Assembly: GCA_946481425.1 (NCBI GenBank)
Contig: CAMLNT010000059.1
Coordinates: forward strand, 1-11,845
Length of the DNA stretch: 11,845 nt
From: an uncultured Brevundimonas sp.
Lineage (GTDB): Bacteria > Pseudomonadota > Alphaproteobacteria > Caulobacterales > Caulobacteraceae
Direction of reading: 5' to 3'
Shown here in pieces: positions 6,585 to 11,845 of the stretch; position 1 is the stretch's first letter, and each line of letters starts with the position of its first letter. The notes under the pieces were generated by a model that was not told the origin of the DNA, searched no databases, and worked only from the letters and a program-made list of their open reading frames with translations. The position numbers were made by a program, and so were the translations under genes.

Positions 6585-6633
6585 GAGCGGGGCCGGACCG
6601 TGCGACGTCATCGGTCCGTCTTCGGCCCCGCTC
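6585..6633 (+). promoter_or_regulatory. Expression-platform hairpin of the manganese riboswitch
   Basis: GAGCGGGGCC (6585-6594) pairs perfectly with GGCCCCGCTC (6624-6633). Inside it, GGACCG (6595-6600) pairs with CGGTCC (6612-6617), with a 6-base bulge (6618-6623). The helix is followed by GTGGTGTTTTC and then the ATG at 6645. It could be a transcription terminator with a short T-run, or a structure that blocks ribosome entry, since no clear Shine-Dalgarno remains between it and the start codon. The loop bases ACGTCA (6605-6610) are complementary to TGACGT (6564-6569), which contains the 3' strand of P1, suggesting a possible switching contact. Confidence 0.65.
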
Positions 6634-6644
6634 GTGGTGTTTTC

Positions 6645-7208
6645 ATGGACGCCTTCCTCGTCTCGACCGGCCTGGTCGCCCTCGCCGAGATCGGCGACAA
6701 GACCATGTTGCTGGCCCTGTGCCTGGCGGCGGCCTGGAAGCGGCCGTGGGCCATTCTGGCGGGCATCCTGGTCGCGACCCTGGCCAACCACGCCCTTGCC
6801 GGCGCGGCGGGGATTTTCGCCGCCGGGTTTCTCGAAGGCCCCTGGATACGGTGGGTCCTCGGGCTCCTGTTCCTGGGCTTCGCCGCCTGGGCCCTGATCC
6901 CCGATCAGTTCGAGGACGAGGACGTCGGCATAAAGCGGCGCTGGGCCTCAGTGTTCTGGGCGACCACCACGGCTTTCTTCCTGGTCGAGATGGGTGACAA
7001 GACCCAGGTCGCAACCGCGGCGCTCGCGGCCCGGTTTCAGGACATCGCGGCCGTCGTGGCCGGCTCGACGCTGGGCATGATGATCGCCAATGCGCCTGCG
7101 GTGCTGGTGGGGCAGGCGCTGGCGGACCGACTGCCTCTCACGTGGATCCGTCGCGCGGCGGCCGTCGCCTTTGCGGCGATCGGCCTGTGGATCCTGATCG
7201 CGGGCTAG
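6645..7208 (+). CDS. UPF0016/GDT1-family manganese exporter
   Basis: Inner-membrane cation exporter of the UPF0016 (GDT1/TMEM165) family, 187 residues, with two copies of the signature ExGDKT: AEIGDKT at 14-20 and VEMGDKT at 114-120. E15/D18 and E115/D118 are the expected metal-binding acids. About six membrane helices are predicted, in two inverted halves, joined by a charged cytoplasmic loop (about 85-100, DQFEDEDVGIKRR). Bacterial members such as Vibrio cholerae MneA export Mn2+. The riboswitch upstream makes the same role likely here. The ATG at 6645 is chosen over the in-frame GTG at 6600 because that GTG lies inside the leader hairpin and the first signature motif is normally very close to the N-terminus. 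It converges on the next gene, and the two stop codons share the same CTAG. Confidence 0.92.
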   Translation: MDAFLVSTGLVALAEIGDKTMLLALCLAAAWKRPWAILAGILVATLANHALAGAAGIFAAGFLEGPWIRWVLGLLFLGFAAWALIPDQFEDEDVGIKRRWASVFWATTTAFFLVEMGDKTQVATAALAARFQDIAAVVAGSTLGMMIANAPAVLVGQALADRLPLTWIRRAAAVAFAAIGLWILIAG

Positions 7209-7639
7209 TCTTGCGTGCCCGGACGGAAACGGCGGGTGAGGTCGTCGGGCAGGAGGGCGAGGCCGACGTGGCGCCGACCGACCACCCAGCCGATCGCGAA
7301 CACCAGCACGACCGTCAGCAGGAGGCTCCAGATCGGCTGGCTCATGCCCATCAGGATCAGGGTGGTGAGGGCGCAGACCATGACGGTCACCGGGCCGGTC
7401 CAGGTCGCGTGCGGCTCGTCGCTCATCCGGACCGCCGTGACCGACCCCAGCCAGGCGGCCGCTGCGCGCAGCAGCACCAGCACGAGCAGGCCGCCGACAG
7501 ACATGTCGGTAAAGAAGGCTGCATCTCCGAACGGCGACAGGGCCGGGCCGAAAACATAGCGGTGGCCGACACCCGCCAGCATCAGGAAGGCGAGGGCGAC
7601 AAGGGCGCCGCAGACGACGCCGACGATCGTTCCCCGCAT
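7205..7639 (-). CDS. Small four-helix membrane protein of unknown function
   Basis: 144-residue hydrophobic protein with four likely membrane helices (about 5-25, 46-68, 80-100 and 103-122) and a short basic cytoplasmic tail (VVGRRHVGLALLPDDLTRRF). I recognise no family motif. The start at 7639 has a GAGGGAG ribosome-binding site 9 bases upstream and a good promoter just beyond, so it is a real gene and not a shadow. The same frame remains open far upstream, antisense to the ABC ATPase, but that extension has no support. It diverges from the ABC exporter across 120 bases and converges with the manganese exporter. No function can be assigned. Confidence 0.75.
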   Translation of the reverse strand: MRGTIVGVVCGALVALAFLMLAGVGHRYVFGPALSPFGDAAFFTDMSVGGLLVLVLLRAAAAWLGSVTAVRMSDEPHATWTGPVTVMVCALTTLILMGMSQPIWSLLLTVVLVFAIGWVVGRRHVGLALLPDDLTRRFRPGTQD

Positions 7640-7669
7640 GTGCTGGCGCTCCCTCTGGCCTGACCCTCC

Positions 7670-7695
7670 CTTAAGCCGCGGACGGATTTGGTCAA
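7670..7695 (-). promoter_or_regulatory. Predicted promoter of the small membrane protein gene
   Basis: On the minus strand, TTGACC (7695-7690) is followed after 13 bases by GCTTAAG (7676-7670). Both boxes and the spacing fit the published Caulobacter housekeeping promoter pattern (TTGACGS, 10-14 bases, GCTANAWC). Transcription would start near 7663, leaving a leader of about 24 bases that contains the GAGGGAG ribosome-binding site. Confidence 0.5.
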
Positions 7696-7744
7696 CCGGG
7701 CGGGCGATTTCGTGCCGACAGTGTTCCCTCAGCGCCGCATCCGC

Positions 7745-7759
7745 CCTAGGCATGGGGAC
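7745..7759 (+). promoter_or_regulatory. Leaderless-type -10 element before the ABC ATPase gene
   Basis: CCTAGG (7745-7750) places its TA 13 bases before the ATG at 7760, the distance at which transcription would start on the start codon itself. No Shine-Dalgarno is present except a weak GGGG next to the ATG. No convincing -35 is visible. The same layout occurs before 10963 and 11644. Confidence 0.35.
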
Positions 7760-8662
7760 ATGGCGGCTATCCTGACCCTGGAAGACGTCTCCAAGCGCTA
7801 CGGCGACTTCGAGGCGGTGAAGAACCTGAGCTTCTCGGTGGAGAAAGGCTCGATCTGCGGCTTCCTCGGCCCCAATGGCGCGGGCAAGACCTCGACCATC
7901 CGCATGATCCTGGGGCTGGCCAGGCCGACCACCGGCTCGATCATGGTCCTGGGCGCGGACGACGGGCGCAAGGTGCGCGACCGGATCGGCTTCCTCCCGG
8001 AAGAGCGCGGTCTCTACCGCAAGATGACCCCGGTTGACGCCGTCGCCTATTTCGCGGGGCTGAAGGGCGTGCCGACTTCGGAGGGCCGCAGGCGCGCCCG
8101 GGCGATGCTGGAGGCGCAGGGGCTCGGCGAAGCGCTGAACCGGCCGATGAAGGCGCTGTCCAAGGGCATGGCCCAGAAGGTGCAGCTGGTCTCCGCCATC
8201 GCTCACCAGCCCGAACTGGTTATCCTGGACGAGCCCTTCTCGGGTCTGGATCCGGTCAACCAGCAGGGACTGGAGCAGATCATCCGCGATCTGGCGGCGA
8301 ATGGCTCCACCGTCCTGTTCTCGACCCATGTCATGCAGCACGCCGAGCGCCTGTGCGAAAAGGTCGTGCTGCTCGCGCGCGGACAGAAGGTGTTCGAGGG
8401 CAATGTCGCTGAGGCCCGCAGCGCGGCGCCCCGCTTCCTGGTGCTGGAGGGCGCCCTGACGGAGCAGGCCGTCCGCGCGCTTCCCGGCGTCTCCGAGGTT
8501 GAGCCATCGGGCGGCGGCTATCGCGCCCGCCTCGAGCCCGGCGCCGAGCCACAGGCAGCGCTGCGGGCCGCCTTCCAGCAAGGGCTGGACGTCACCCGTT
8601 TCGAGGCCGCCGAACCGAGCCTGCATGACGCCTTTATCGTCCTGACCGGAGGCGACCGATGA
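7760..8662 (+). CDS. ABC transporter ATP-binding protein (NatA/YhaQ-like)
   Basis: ATPase subunit of an ABC-2-type exporter, 300 residues. Walker A GPNGAGKT is at 37-44, the signature LSKGM at 133-137, Walker B LVILDE at 153-158, the D-loop SGLD at 161-164 and the switch histidine H190. The Q-loop position reads FLPEERGLY (79-86), with Glu instead of Gln, which is common in the NatA/YhaQ branch and not a defect. Residues after about 225 form the C-terminal domain (DUF4162-like) seen in this branch. The ATG at 7760 is chosen because the first strand (ILTLEDVSKRY) must follow almost at once; an upstream GTG at 7688 would add an unsupported 24 residues. The stop overlaps the permease start in ATGA (8659-8662), so the two are translationally coupled. 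The substrate is unknown; relatives have been linked to Na+ or drug efflux. Confidence 0.96.
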   Translation: MAAILTLEDVSKRYGDFEAVKNLSFSVEKGSICGFLGPNGAGKTSTIRMILGLARPTTGSIMVLGADDGRKVRDRIGFLPEERGLYRKMTPVDAVAYFAGLKGVPTSEGRRRARAMLEAQGLGEALNRPMKALSKGMAQKVQLVSAIAHQPELVILDEPFSGLDPVNQQGLEQIIRDLAANGSTVLFSTHVMQHAERLCEKVVLLARGQKVFEGNVAEARSAAPRFLVLEGALTEQAVRALPGVSEVEPSGGGYRARLEPGAEPQAALRAAFQQGLDVTRFEAAEPSLHDAFIVLTGGDR

Positions 8663-9942
8663 GCCGCATTCTCCTGATCGCCCGGCGCGAATACCTCGCC
8701 TATGTCCGAACGGTCGGCTTCTGGCTTTCCCTCTTGGCCCTGCCGGTTCTGGCTGTCGGCTCGGGTTTTTTCATCGCCATGATGGAGGGCTCCCAGGAGC
8801 CTCGAAGCATCGCTGTTTCTGACCTGACGGGGGAGGGTGCGCCATCGCGTCAGGCCTTCGTCGACGCGCTCGACGAGACGGCCGGGGTGGTGGTGCGACA
8901 GACGCCACGACCCCTGTCCTCGGCGACCGACGACGCCTCGGCCGACGCCGCGGCCCGCGCGCTCGTGGCCGAAGACGGCCCGCTCGACGCCGTGGTAATC
9001 CTGACTCCCGCTGATAACGCCGTCTCGGCGCGGTTGTGGTCGGCGCGCGCTTCGGACGAACAGGTCGAGACCGCGGTCAATCAGGCACTGTCGACGCTCA
9101 ACCGCAATCAGGCTCTGGTCGCTCTAGGCGTCGACCCCGCCGCAGTCGCCCGCATCGACCAGGCTGCGCCGGAGGTGACCGTGCTGTCCCCGGCCTCGGC
9201 CTCGGGCGGCGAGGTGGGGCTTCAGGACCGGCTGCCGGGCGTGATCGGATTCATCGTCGCCATGGTGCTCTGGTCGCTGATCCTGACGGGCGCATCGATC
9301 CTGCTGAACAGCGTCATGGAGGAGAAGGCCAACCGGGTGCTGGAGGTCCTGCTGTCGTCGGCGACCGCGACCGAACTCCTGACGGGCAAGGTTCTGGGCG
9401 TGGCCTTCGTCACCCTCACGGTGCTGGCGGTCTGGGGCGGGCTGGGTGCGGTCGGCATCGGCTACCTGGCCCAGCAGGGCGGAGACTTCGCTGCTGCCCT
9501 CTCCAGCGCCCTGTCGGGCCTGGCCCGCGACGGCCTGTGGTTCTGGCTCGTCGGCTATTTCATCGGCGGCTACCTGATGTACGCGGTGGTCTTCGCCGCC
9601 ATCGGCTCCTTCTGCGAGACCCCGCGCGAGGCCCAGACCCTGATCGGACCGATCATGATGGTGCTGGTGATCCCCGTCTTCGTGCTGCAGTTCGCCATGC
9701 GCGATCCGGACCTGGCCATCGTGCGAACCCTGTCGTGGGTGCCCTTCTTCACGCCCTTCCTCATGAGCGCCCGCGCGCCGTCCGGACCGCCCCTGATCGA
9801 GCTGGCCGGAACCCTGGCGCTGATGATCGCCTTCACAGCGCTGATCGTCTGGCTCGCCGCCAAGGCGTTCCGCGCCGGCGCCCTGTCGAGCGGCAAGCTC
9901 GACTGGAAGGGCATCGTTGGGGTGGTTCGGGGCGGCGGCTAG
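8659..9942 (+). CDS. ABC-2-type permease (NatB/YhaP-like)
   Basis: Membrane subunit of the exporter encoded by the preceding gene, 427 residues. It begins with the typical cytoplasmic SRILLIARREYLAYVRT and a first membrane helix (about 20-42). An extracytoplasmic domain of about 150 residues follows (about 45-192), then five or so helices from about 195 to 402. The helix-linker motif MEEKANRVLEVLLSS (220-234) is diagnostic for the NatB/YhaP branch. Together with the ATPase this is a complete exporter: two permease and two ATPase chains would form the pump. Natural substrates of this branch are poorly known, so none is claimed. It converges with the MORN-repeat gene, with the two stop codons sharing one CTAG at 9939-9942 and no terminator between them. 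Confidence 0.94.
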   Translation: MSRILLIARREYLAYVRTVGFWLSLLALPVLAVGSGFFIAMMEGSQEPRSIAVSDLTGEGAPSRQAFVDALDETAGVVVRQTPRPLSSATDDASADAAARALVAEDGPLDAVVILTPADNAVSARLWSARASDEQVETAVNQALSTLNRNQALVALGVDPAAVARIDQAAPEVTVLSPASASGGEVGLQDRLPGVIGFIVAMVLWSLILTGASILLNSVMEEKANRVLEVLLSSATATELLTGKVLGVAFVTLTVLAVWGGLGAVGIGYLAQQGGDFAAALSSALSGLARDGLWFWLVGYFIGGYLMYAVVFAAIGSFCETPREAQTLIGPIMMVLVIPVFVLQFAMRDPDLAIVRTLSWVPFFTPFLMSARAPSGPPLIELAGTLALMIAFTALIVWLAAKAFRAGALSSGKLDWKGIVGVVRGGG

Positions 9943-10442
9943 TAGACCGGTTCGCCGTTCCGCCACTGACCGGCGAAGGCCACCTGGCCCTCGGGCGTCC
10001 ACTGGACGCCGTAGCCGTGGCGCTGTTCGTTGCGCCACTGGCCCTCGTAGATCCGGCCGTCGGCAAAGGCGTAGACGCCGTATCCGTGCATGTCGCCGCT
10101 TCCGGTCGAGCTGCCGGCGCTGACGAACTGGCCGGCATAGTACTCTCCATCGGCCCAGCCGATCATCCCATAGCCATTGCGCTGGACCTGCAGGCCGGAG
10201 CCGAAGCCCTCGCCGACATAGGCGGCGTCGGTGTTGCTGGTGAAGGTGACGGTTCCGGGGACGCCGAACTGGGTGCGGGCCGCGGCGCGGATGCCGAGGG
10301 TCTGGGCGTCGCGGGCCGCCTGGGCGGCCGAGCGTACCACGGGCGCCAGGTTGGAGATGTCGTAGGCCTGCTGCGCGCTGGCCGCGCCGGCCGTGAAGAC
10401 GATCGCCAGAGCGGCGACGATGGTGGAAATGAACCTGTTCAT
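9939..10442 (-). CDS. Secreted MORN-repeat protein
   Basis: Exported protein of 167 residues. MNRFISTIVAALAIVFTAGAASA (1-23) is a standard Sec signal peptide with cleavage after ASA. Residues 24-65 form an Ala-rich linker, followed by about four MORN-type repeats: around 75-98 (YVGEG, then GYGMIGWADGE), 102-129 (YAGQF, then HGYGVYAFADGR), 132-150 (YEGQWRNEQRHGYGVQW) and a short last one at 156-167 (FAGQWRNGEPVY). MORN repeats make elongated beta-hairpin sheets and usually mediate binding to lipids or proteins; bacterial secreted members are largely uncharacterised. The ATG at 10442 is chosen because it starts the signal peptide and has AGGGAGGG upstream. The frame stays open to 10592, but that part overlaps the terminator of rpsU. 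A strong hairpin ends on the base before the start codon. Confidence 0.85.
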   Translation of the reverse strand: MNRFISTIVAALAIVFTAGAASAQQAYDISNLAPVVRSAAQAARDAQTLGIRAAARTQFGVPGTVTFTSNTDAAYVGEGFGSGLQVQRNGYGMIGWADGEYYAGQFVSAGSSTGSGDMHGYGVYAFADGRIYEGQWRNEQRHGYGVQWTPEGQVAFAGQWRNGEPVY

Positions 10443-10482
10443 GGCCGATAGCCCTCCCTGTCGGAAAACAGGGGTATCGGCC
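10443..10482 (-). promoter_or_regulatory. Leader hairpin enclosing the ribosome-binding site of the MORN gene
   Basis: On the minus strand, GGCCGATA (10482-10475) pairs perfectly with TATCGGCC (10450-10443). Inside it, CCCTGT (10473-10468) pairs with ACAGGG (10461-10456) around a 6-base loop. The internal loop is lopsided, 1 base against AGGGC. The Shine-Dalgarno sequence AGGGAGGG lies half in the inner stem and half in that internal loop, and the ATG follows the outer stem with no gap. Fourteen base pairs around a ribosome-binding site suggest translational control; a protein operator is the alternative. Confidence 0.6.
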
Positions 10483-10495
10483 GACGACGCAATTG

Positions 10496-10525
10496 AAAAG
10501 GCCGCGCTCCTTGCGGAACGCGGCC
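10496..10525 (-). terminator. Rho-independent terminator of rpsU
   Basis: On the minus strand, GGCCGCG (10525-10519) pairs with CGCGGCC (10506-10500). A further TCC/GGA step and a 4-base loop lie inside, after one mismatch. TTTTC follows directly (10499-10495). It lies 27 bases after the rpsU stop codon and before the MORN gene, so it should separate the two transcripts. Confidence 0.75.
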
Positions 10526-10551
10526 CATCAGGAACCGTAAGGTCGGGTGGC

Positions 10552-10785
10552 TTACCGGGCGCGCGGCTTCGGCGCGGGCAGCAGGCCTTCACGCTGGGCG
10601 CGCTTGCGGGCCAGCTTGCGGGCGCGGCGCACGGCTTCCGCCTGCTGGCGGGCGCGCTTTTCCGACGGCTTTTCGTAGTGCACGTGACGCTTCATTTCGC
10701 GGAAGTTGCCTTCGCGCTGCATCTTCTTCTTCAGGGCCTTCAGCGCCTGATCGACGTTGTTGTCACGTACGAAAATCTGAACCAG
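10552..10785 (-). CDS. rpsU: 30S ribosomal protein S21
   Basis: Small-subunit ribosomal protein near the mRNA exit/anti-Shine-Dalgarno region, 77 residues (about 70 in E. coli). The sequence [20 protein letters not shown] with [13 protein letters not shown] following is the conserved S21 core. The C-terminal third is strongly basic (KRARQQ, then [15 protein letters not shown]). No ATG, GTG or TTG exists at the conserved start. The codon before VQIF is CTG at 10783-10785, preceded by GGAGAG with a 6-base gap, so a CTG start is proposed. The nearest in-frame ATG is at 10851 and would add 22 residues foreign to the family. The gene has a terminator downstream and diverges from the COQ9-family gene. 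Confidence 0.93.
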   Translation of the reverse strand: MVQIFVRDNNVDQALKALKKKMQREGNFREMKRHVHYEKPSEKRARQQAEAVRRARKLARKRAQREGLLPAPKPRAR

Positions 10786-10850
10786 GGTCGTCTCTCCATT
10801 GCCGTGTCCGCCGCGCCCATCCGGCCTCAGAGGGCGGGGCAGGCAGGACA

Positions 10851-10884
10851 TGAAAACCAACGCCCGGAAGCGGACCCCCGGGCG
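10851..10884 (-). promoter_or_regulatory. Terminator-like hairpin upstream of rpsU
   Basis: On the minus strand, CGCCCGG (10884-10878) pairs with CCGGGCG (10867-10861) around a 10-base loop and is followed by TTGGTTTTC (10860-10852). It lies about 75 bases before the proposed rpsU start and would be in its leader if transcription starts further upstream, where it could act as an attenuator. No upstream minus-strand gene is present that would need a terminator here. I could not place the rpsU promoter with confidence. Confidence 0.4.
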
Positions 10885-10950
10885 ACAAGGGCGCGCAGAT
10901 ACACCACGACGACCTCGGAGTCTAGCGTGGCGACGCCCGTTTTCGCCCTG

Positions 10951-10962
10951 TAGAGTAGGGAA
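10951..10962 (+). promoter_or_regulatory. Leaderless-type -10 element before the COQ9-family gene
   Basis: TAGAGT (10951-10956) starts 12 bases before the ATG at 10963, which would place the transcript start on or next to the start codon. The only purine-rich stretch before the ATG is AGGGAA, too close for a normal ribosome-binding site. No clear -35 is visible. Confidence 0.35.
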
Positions 10963-11610
10963 ATGAAAGCCTCCAAGCCTAAACAGGACTGGGCCGACCT
11001 TGCCGAGCAGCGGCTGCTGGATGCGGCGATTCCGCGTGCGGCCGATCTGGGCTTCTCGCCGGCCCTGCTGAAAGCGGCGGGAGAGGCCAGCGGCCTCTCT
11101 GAGGGCGACGTCGGCCTGTTGCTGCCCAACGGCCCGGCCGACCTCGTGGCGCTGCTGTCTCGCCGCCACGACGAAAAGACGATGGAGACTCTGGCGGGTC
11201 TGGACGTTTCTCAGTTGAAGATCAGGCAGAAGATCTTTGAAGGCGTCTCGGCCCGGATGGAGGCCTCGGCGGCCGATCAGGAGGCGTCGAAGCGCGCCGC
11301 GGGCTTTCTGACCCTGCCGCAGAACCTGTCGCTGGGCGCCCGCCTGACCTGGGAGAGCGCCGACCGGATCTGGCGCTGGGCGGGCGACACGGCGACCGAC
11401 GAGAACCACTATTCCAAGCGCGCGATCCTGTCGGGCATCCTGGCCCCGGCCCTGACAATGCGGCTGTTCGACGGGAAAGAGCCCGCCGAGGCATTCGTGT
11501 CGGCCCGGATCGAGAACGTCATGGCCTTCGAGAAGTGGAAGGCGGGCCTGAAGGTCTCCGAACCGCTGAAAGCCGCCGCCGAGGCGCTGGCGAAGATGCG
11601 CTACCGCTAG
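10963..11610 (+). CDS. COQ9-family protein (ubiquinone biosynthesis accessory factor)
   Basis: Homologue of COQ9, 215 residues. In eukaryotes COQ9 is a lipid-binding protein with a TetR-like fold that helps the COQ7 hydroxylase in ubiquinone synthesis; alphaproteobacterial homologues are presumed to do the same at the inner membrane. Diagnostic is the stretch at 130-153, [13 protein letters not shown] followed by [11 protein letters not shown], which is the most conserved part of the family and helps form the lipid-binding site. The N-terminal half (about 10-60) is the helix-turn-helix-like part that has lost its DNA-binding role. The start at 10963 places these elements at the usual distances. 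The GTPase gene follows 33 bases later but appears to have its own -10 element. Family is clear; role is inferred from eukaryotes. Confidence 0.93.
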   Translation: MKASKPKQDWADLAEQRLLDAAIPRAADLGFSPALLKAAGEASGLSEGDVGLLLPNGPADLVALLSRRHDEKTMETLAGLDVSQLKIRQKIFEGVSARMEASAADQEASKRAAGFLTLPQNLSLGARLTWESADRIWRWAGDTATDENHYSKRAILSGILAPALTMRLFDGKEPAEAFVSARIENVMAFEKWKAGLKVSEPLKAAAEALAKMRYR

Positions 11611-11629
11611 CGCACGGCCCTTCGCGCCC

Positions 11630-11643
11630 CTAGATGGGCGCTC
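11630..11643 (+). promoter_or_regulatory. Leaderless-type -10 element before the COG0523 gene
   Basis: CTAGAT (11630-11635) has its TA 13 bases before the ATG at 11644, and no Shine-Dalgarno is present in the intervening bases. This is the same arrangement as before 7760 and 10963. The -35 region would lie around the end of the COQ9-family gene and is not recognisable. Confidence 0.35.
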
Positions 11644-11845
11644 ATGAGCACCCCGATCCCCGTCACCGTCCTCACCGGCTATCTCGGCGCCGGCAAGACG
11701 ACTCTGCTGAACCGAATCCTCACCGAGGATCACGGAAAGAAGTACGCCGTCATCGTCAATGAGTTCGGCGAGATCGGCATCGACAACGATCTCGTCGTCG
11801 GCGCGGACGAGGAGGTGTTCGAGATGAACAACGGCTGCGTCTGCT
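11644..11845 (+). CDS. COG0523/CobW-family GTP-binding metallochaperone (partial, N-terminus)
   Basis: The first 67 residues of a G3E-type P-loop GTPase that runs off the right edge. Walker A is GYLGAGKTT (12-20), followed by the family's [10 protein letters not shown] (38-47) and MNNGCVC (61-67), which is the start of the CxCC metal-binding motif; the third Cys lies just past the edge. Members insert or store Zn2+, Co2+ or other metals in target proteins. The subtype cannot be told from the N-terminal fragment, and no Zur-type operator is evident upstream, so a zinc role is not supported here. Full-length members are usually 320-400 residues. Confidence 0.93.
   Translation, partial: MSTPIPVTVLTGYLGAGKTTLLNRILTEDHGKKYAVIVNEFGEIGIDNDLVVGADEEVFEMNNGCVC

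Noticed and set aside
8000..8004. Glu in place of the ABC Q-loop glutamine as a possible defect
   Set aside because: The LPEERGLY form is common in the NatA/YhaQ branch of ABC ATPases, so it is not a sign of inactivation.
7640..8626. Upstream extension of the minus-strand frame of the small membrane protein, antisense to the ABC ATPase
   Set aside because: The extension has no recognisable domain and overlaps a gene with all ABC motifs. The start at 7639 has its own ribosome-binding site and promoter.
9036..10451. 471-codon plus-strand frame across the permease and the MORN region
   Set aside because: It is a shadow frame over the real permease, with low-complexity Arg/Gly/Asp content and no family signature.
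10786..11733. Long N-terminal extension of the rpsU frame, antisense to the COQ9-family gene
   Set aside because: S21 has a fixed short length, and the extension is opposite a clear COQ9-family gene.

Overview
The window is very GC-rich and tightly packed, with gene families and promoter habits that suggest an alphaproteobacterium, most likely of the Caulobacterales (Brevundimonas/Caulobacter-like). The clues are a COQ9-family ubiquinone protein, an S21 protein with a long basic tail, -10 elements of the GCTTAT/CCTAGG type sitting 9-13 bases before start codons, and many genes without a Shine-Dalgarno sequence. This assignment is an inference from gene content, not a database match. I see no mobile elements, CRISPR arrays, phage genes, tRNAs or rRNAs; it looks like ordinary chromosomal backbone.

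Layout from left to right: a Kup potassium transporter (minus strand, C-terminus cut by the left edge) diverges from a small Rrf2-family regulator that is followed by a short-chain dehydrogenase. The dehydrogenase converges on a MarC-family membrane protein. MarC diverges from pyrF, which is followed closely by a Tat-exported alpha/beta-hydrolase and then a lipoprotein with an LprI-like domain. Next is a 250-base non-coding region that I read as a promoter, a yybP-ykoY-type manganese riboswitch and an expression-platform hairpin. It leads into a UPF0016/GDT1-type manganese exporter. A small four-helix membrane protein converges on that exporter and diverges from a two-gene ABC exporter (NatA/NatB-like). 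The permease converges on a secreted MORN-repeat protein, upstream of which lies rpsU with its own terminator. rpsU diverges from a COQ9-family gene, followed by a COG0523/CobW-type GTPase cut by the right edge.

The genes are mostly independent housekeeping units: K+ and Mn2+ homeostasis, pyrimidine and ubiquinone synthesis, translation, an ABC exporter and envelope proteins. The most informative material lies between the genes. It includes the manganese riboswitch with a possible switching strand, leader hairpins that overlap the ribosome-binding sites of the MORN and LprI-like genes, a dyad overlapping the Rrf2 promoter, an apparent CTG start codon for rpsU, a recurrent leaderless-type promoter layout, and convergent genes whose stop codons share a single CTAG. 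No clearly new multi-gene system was found.
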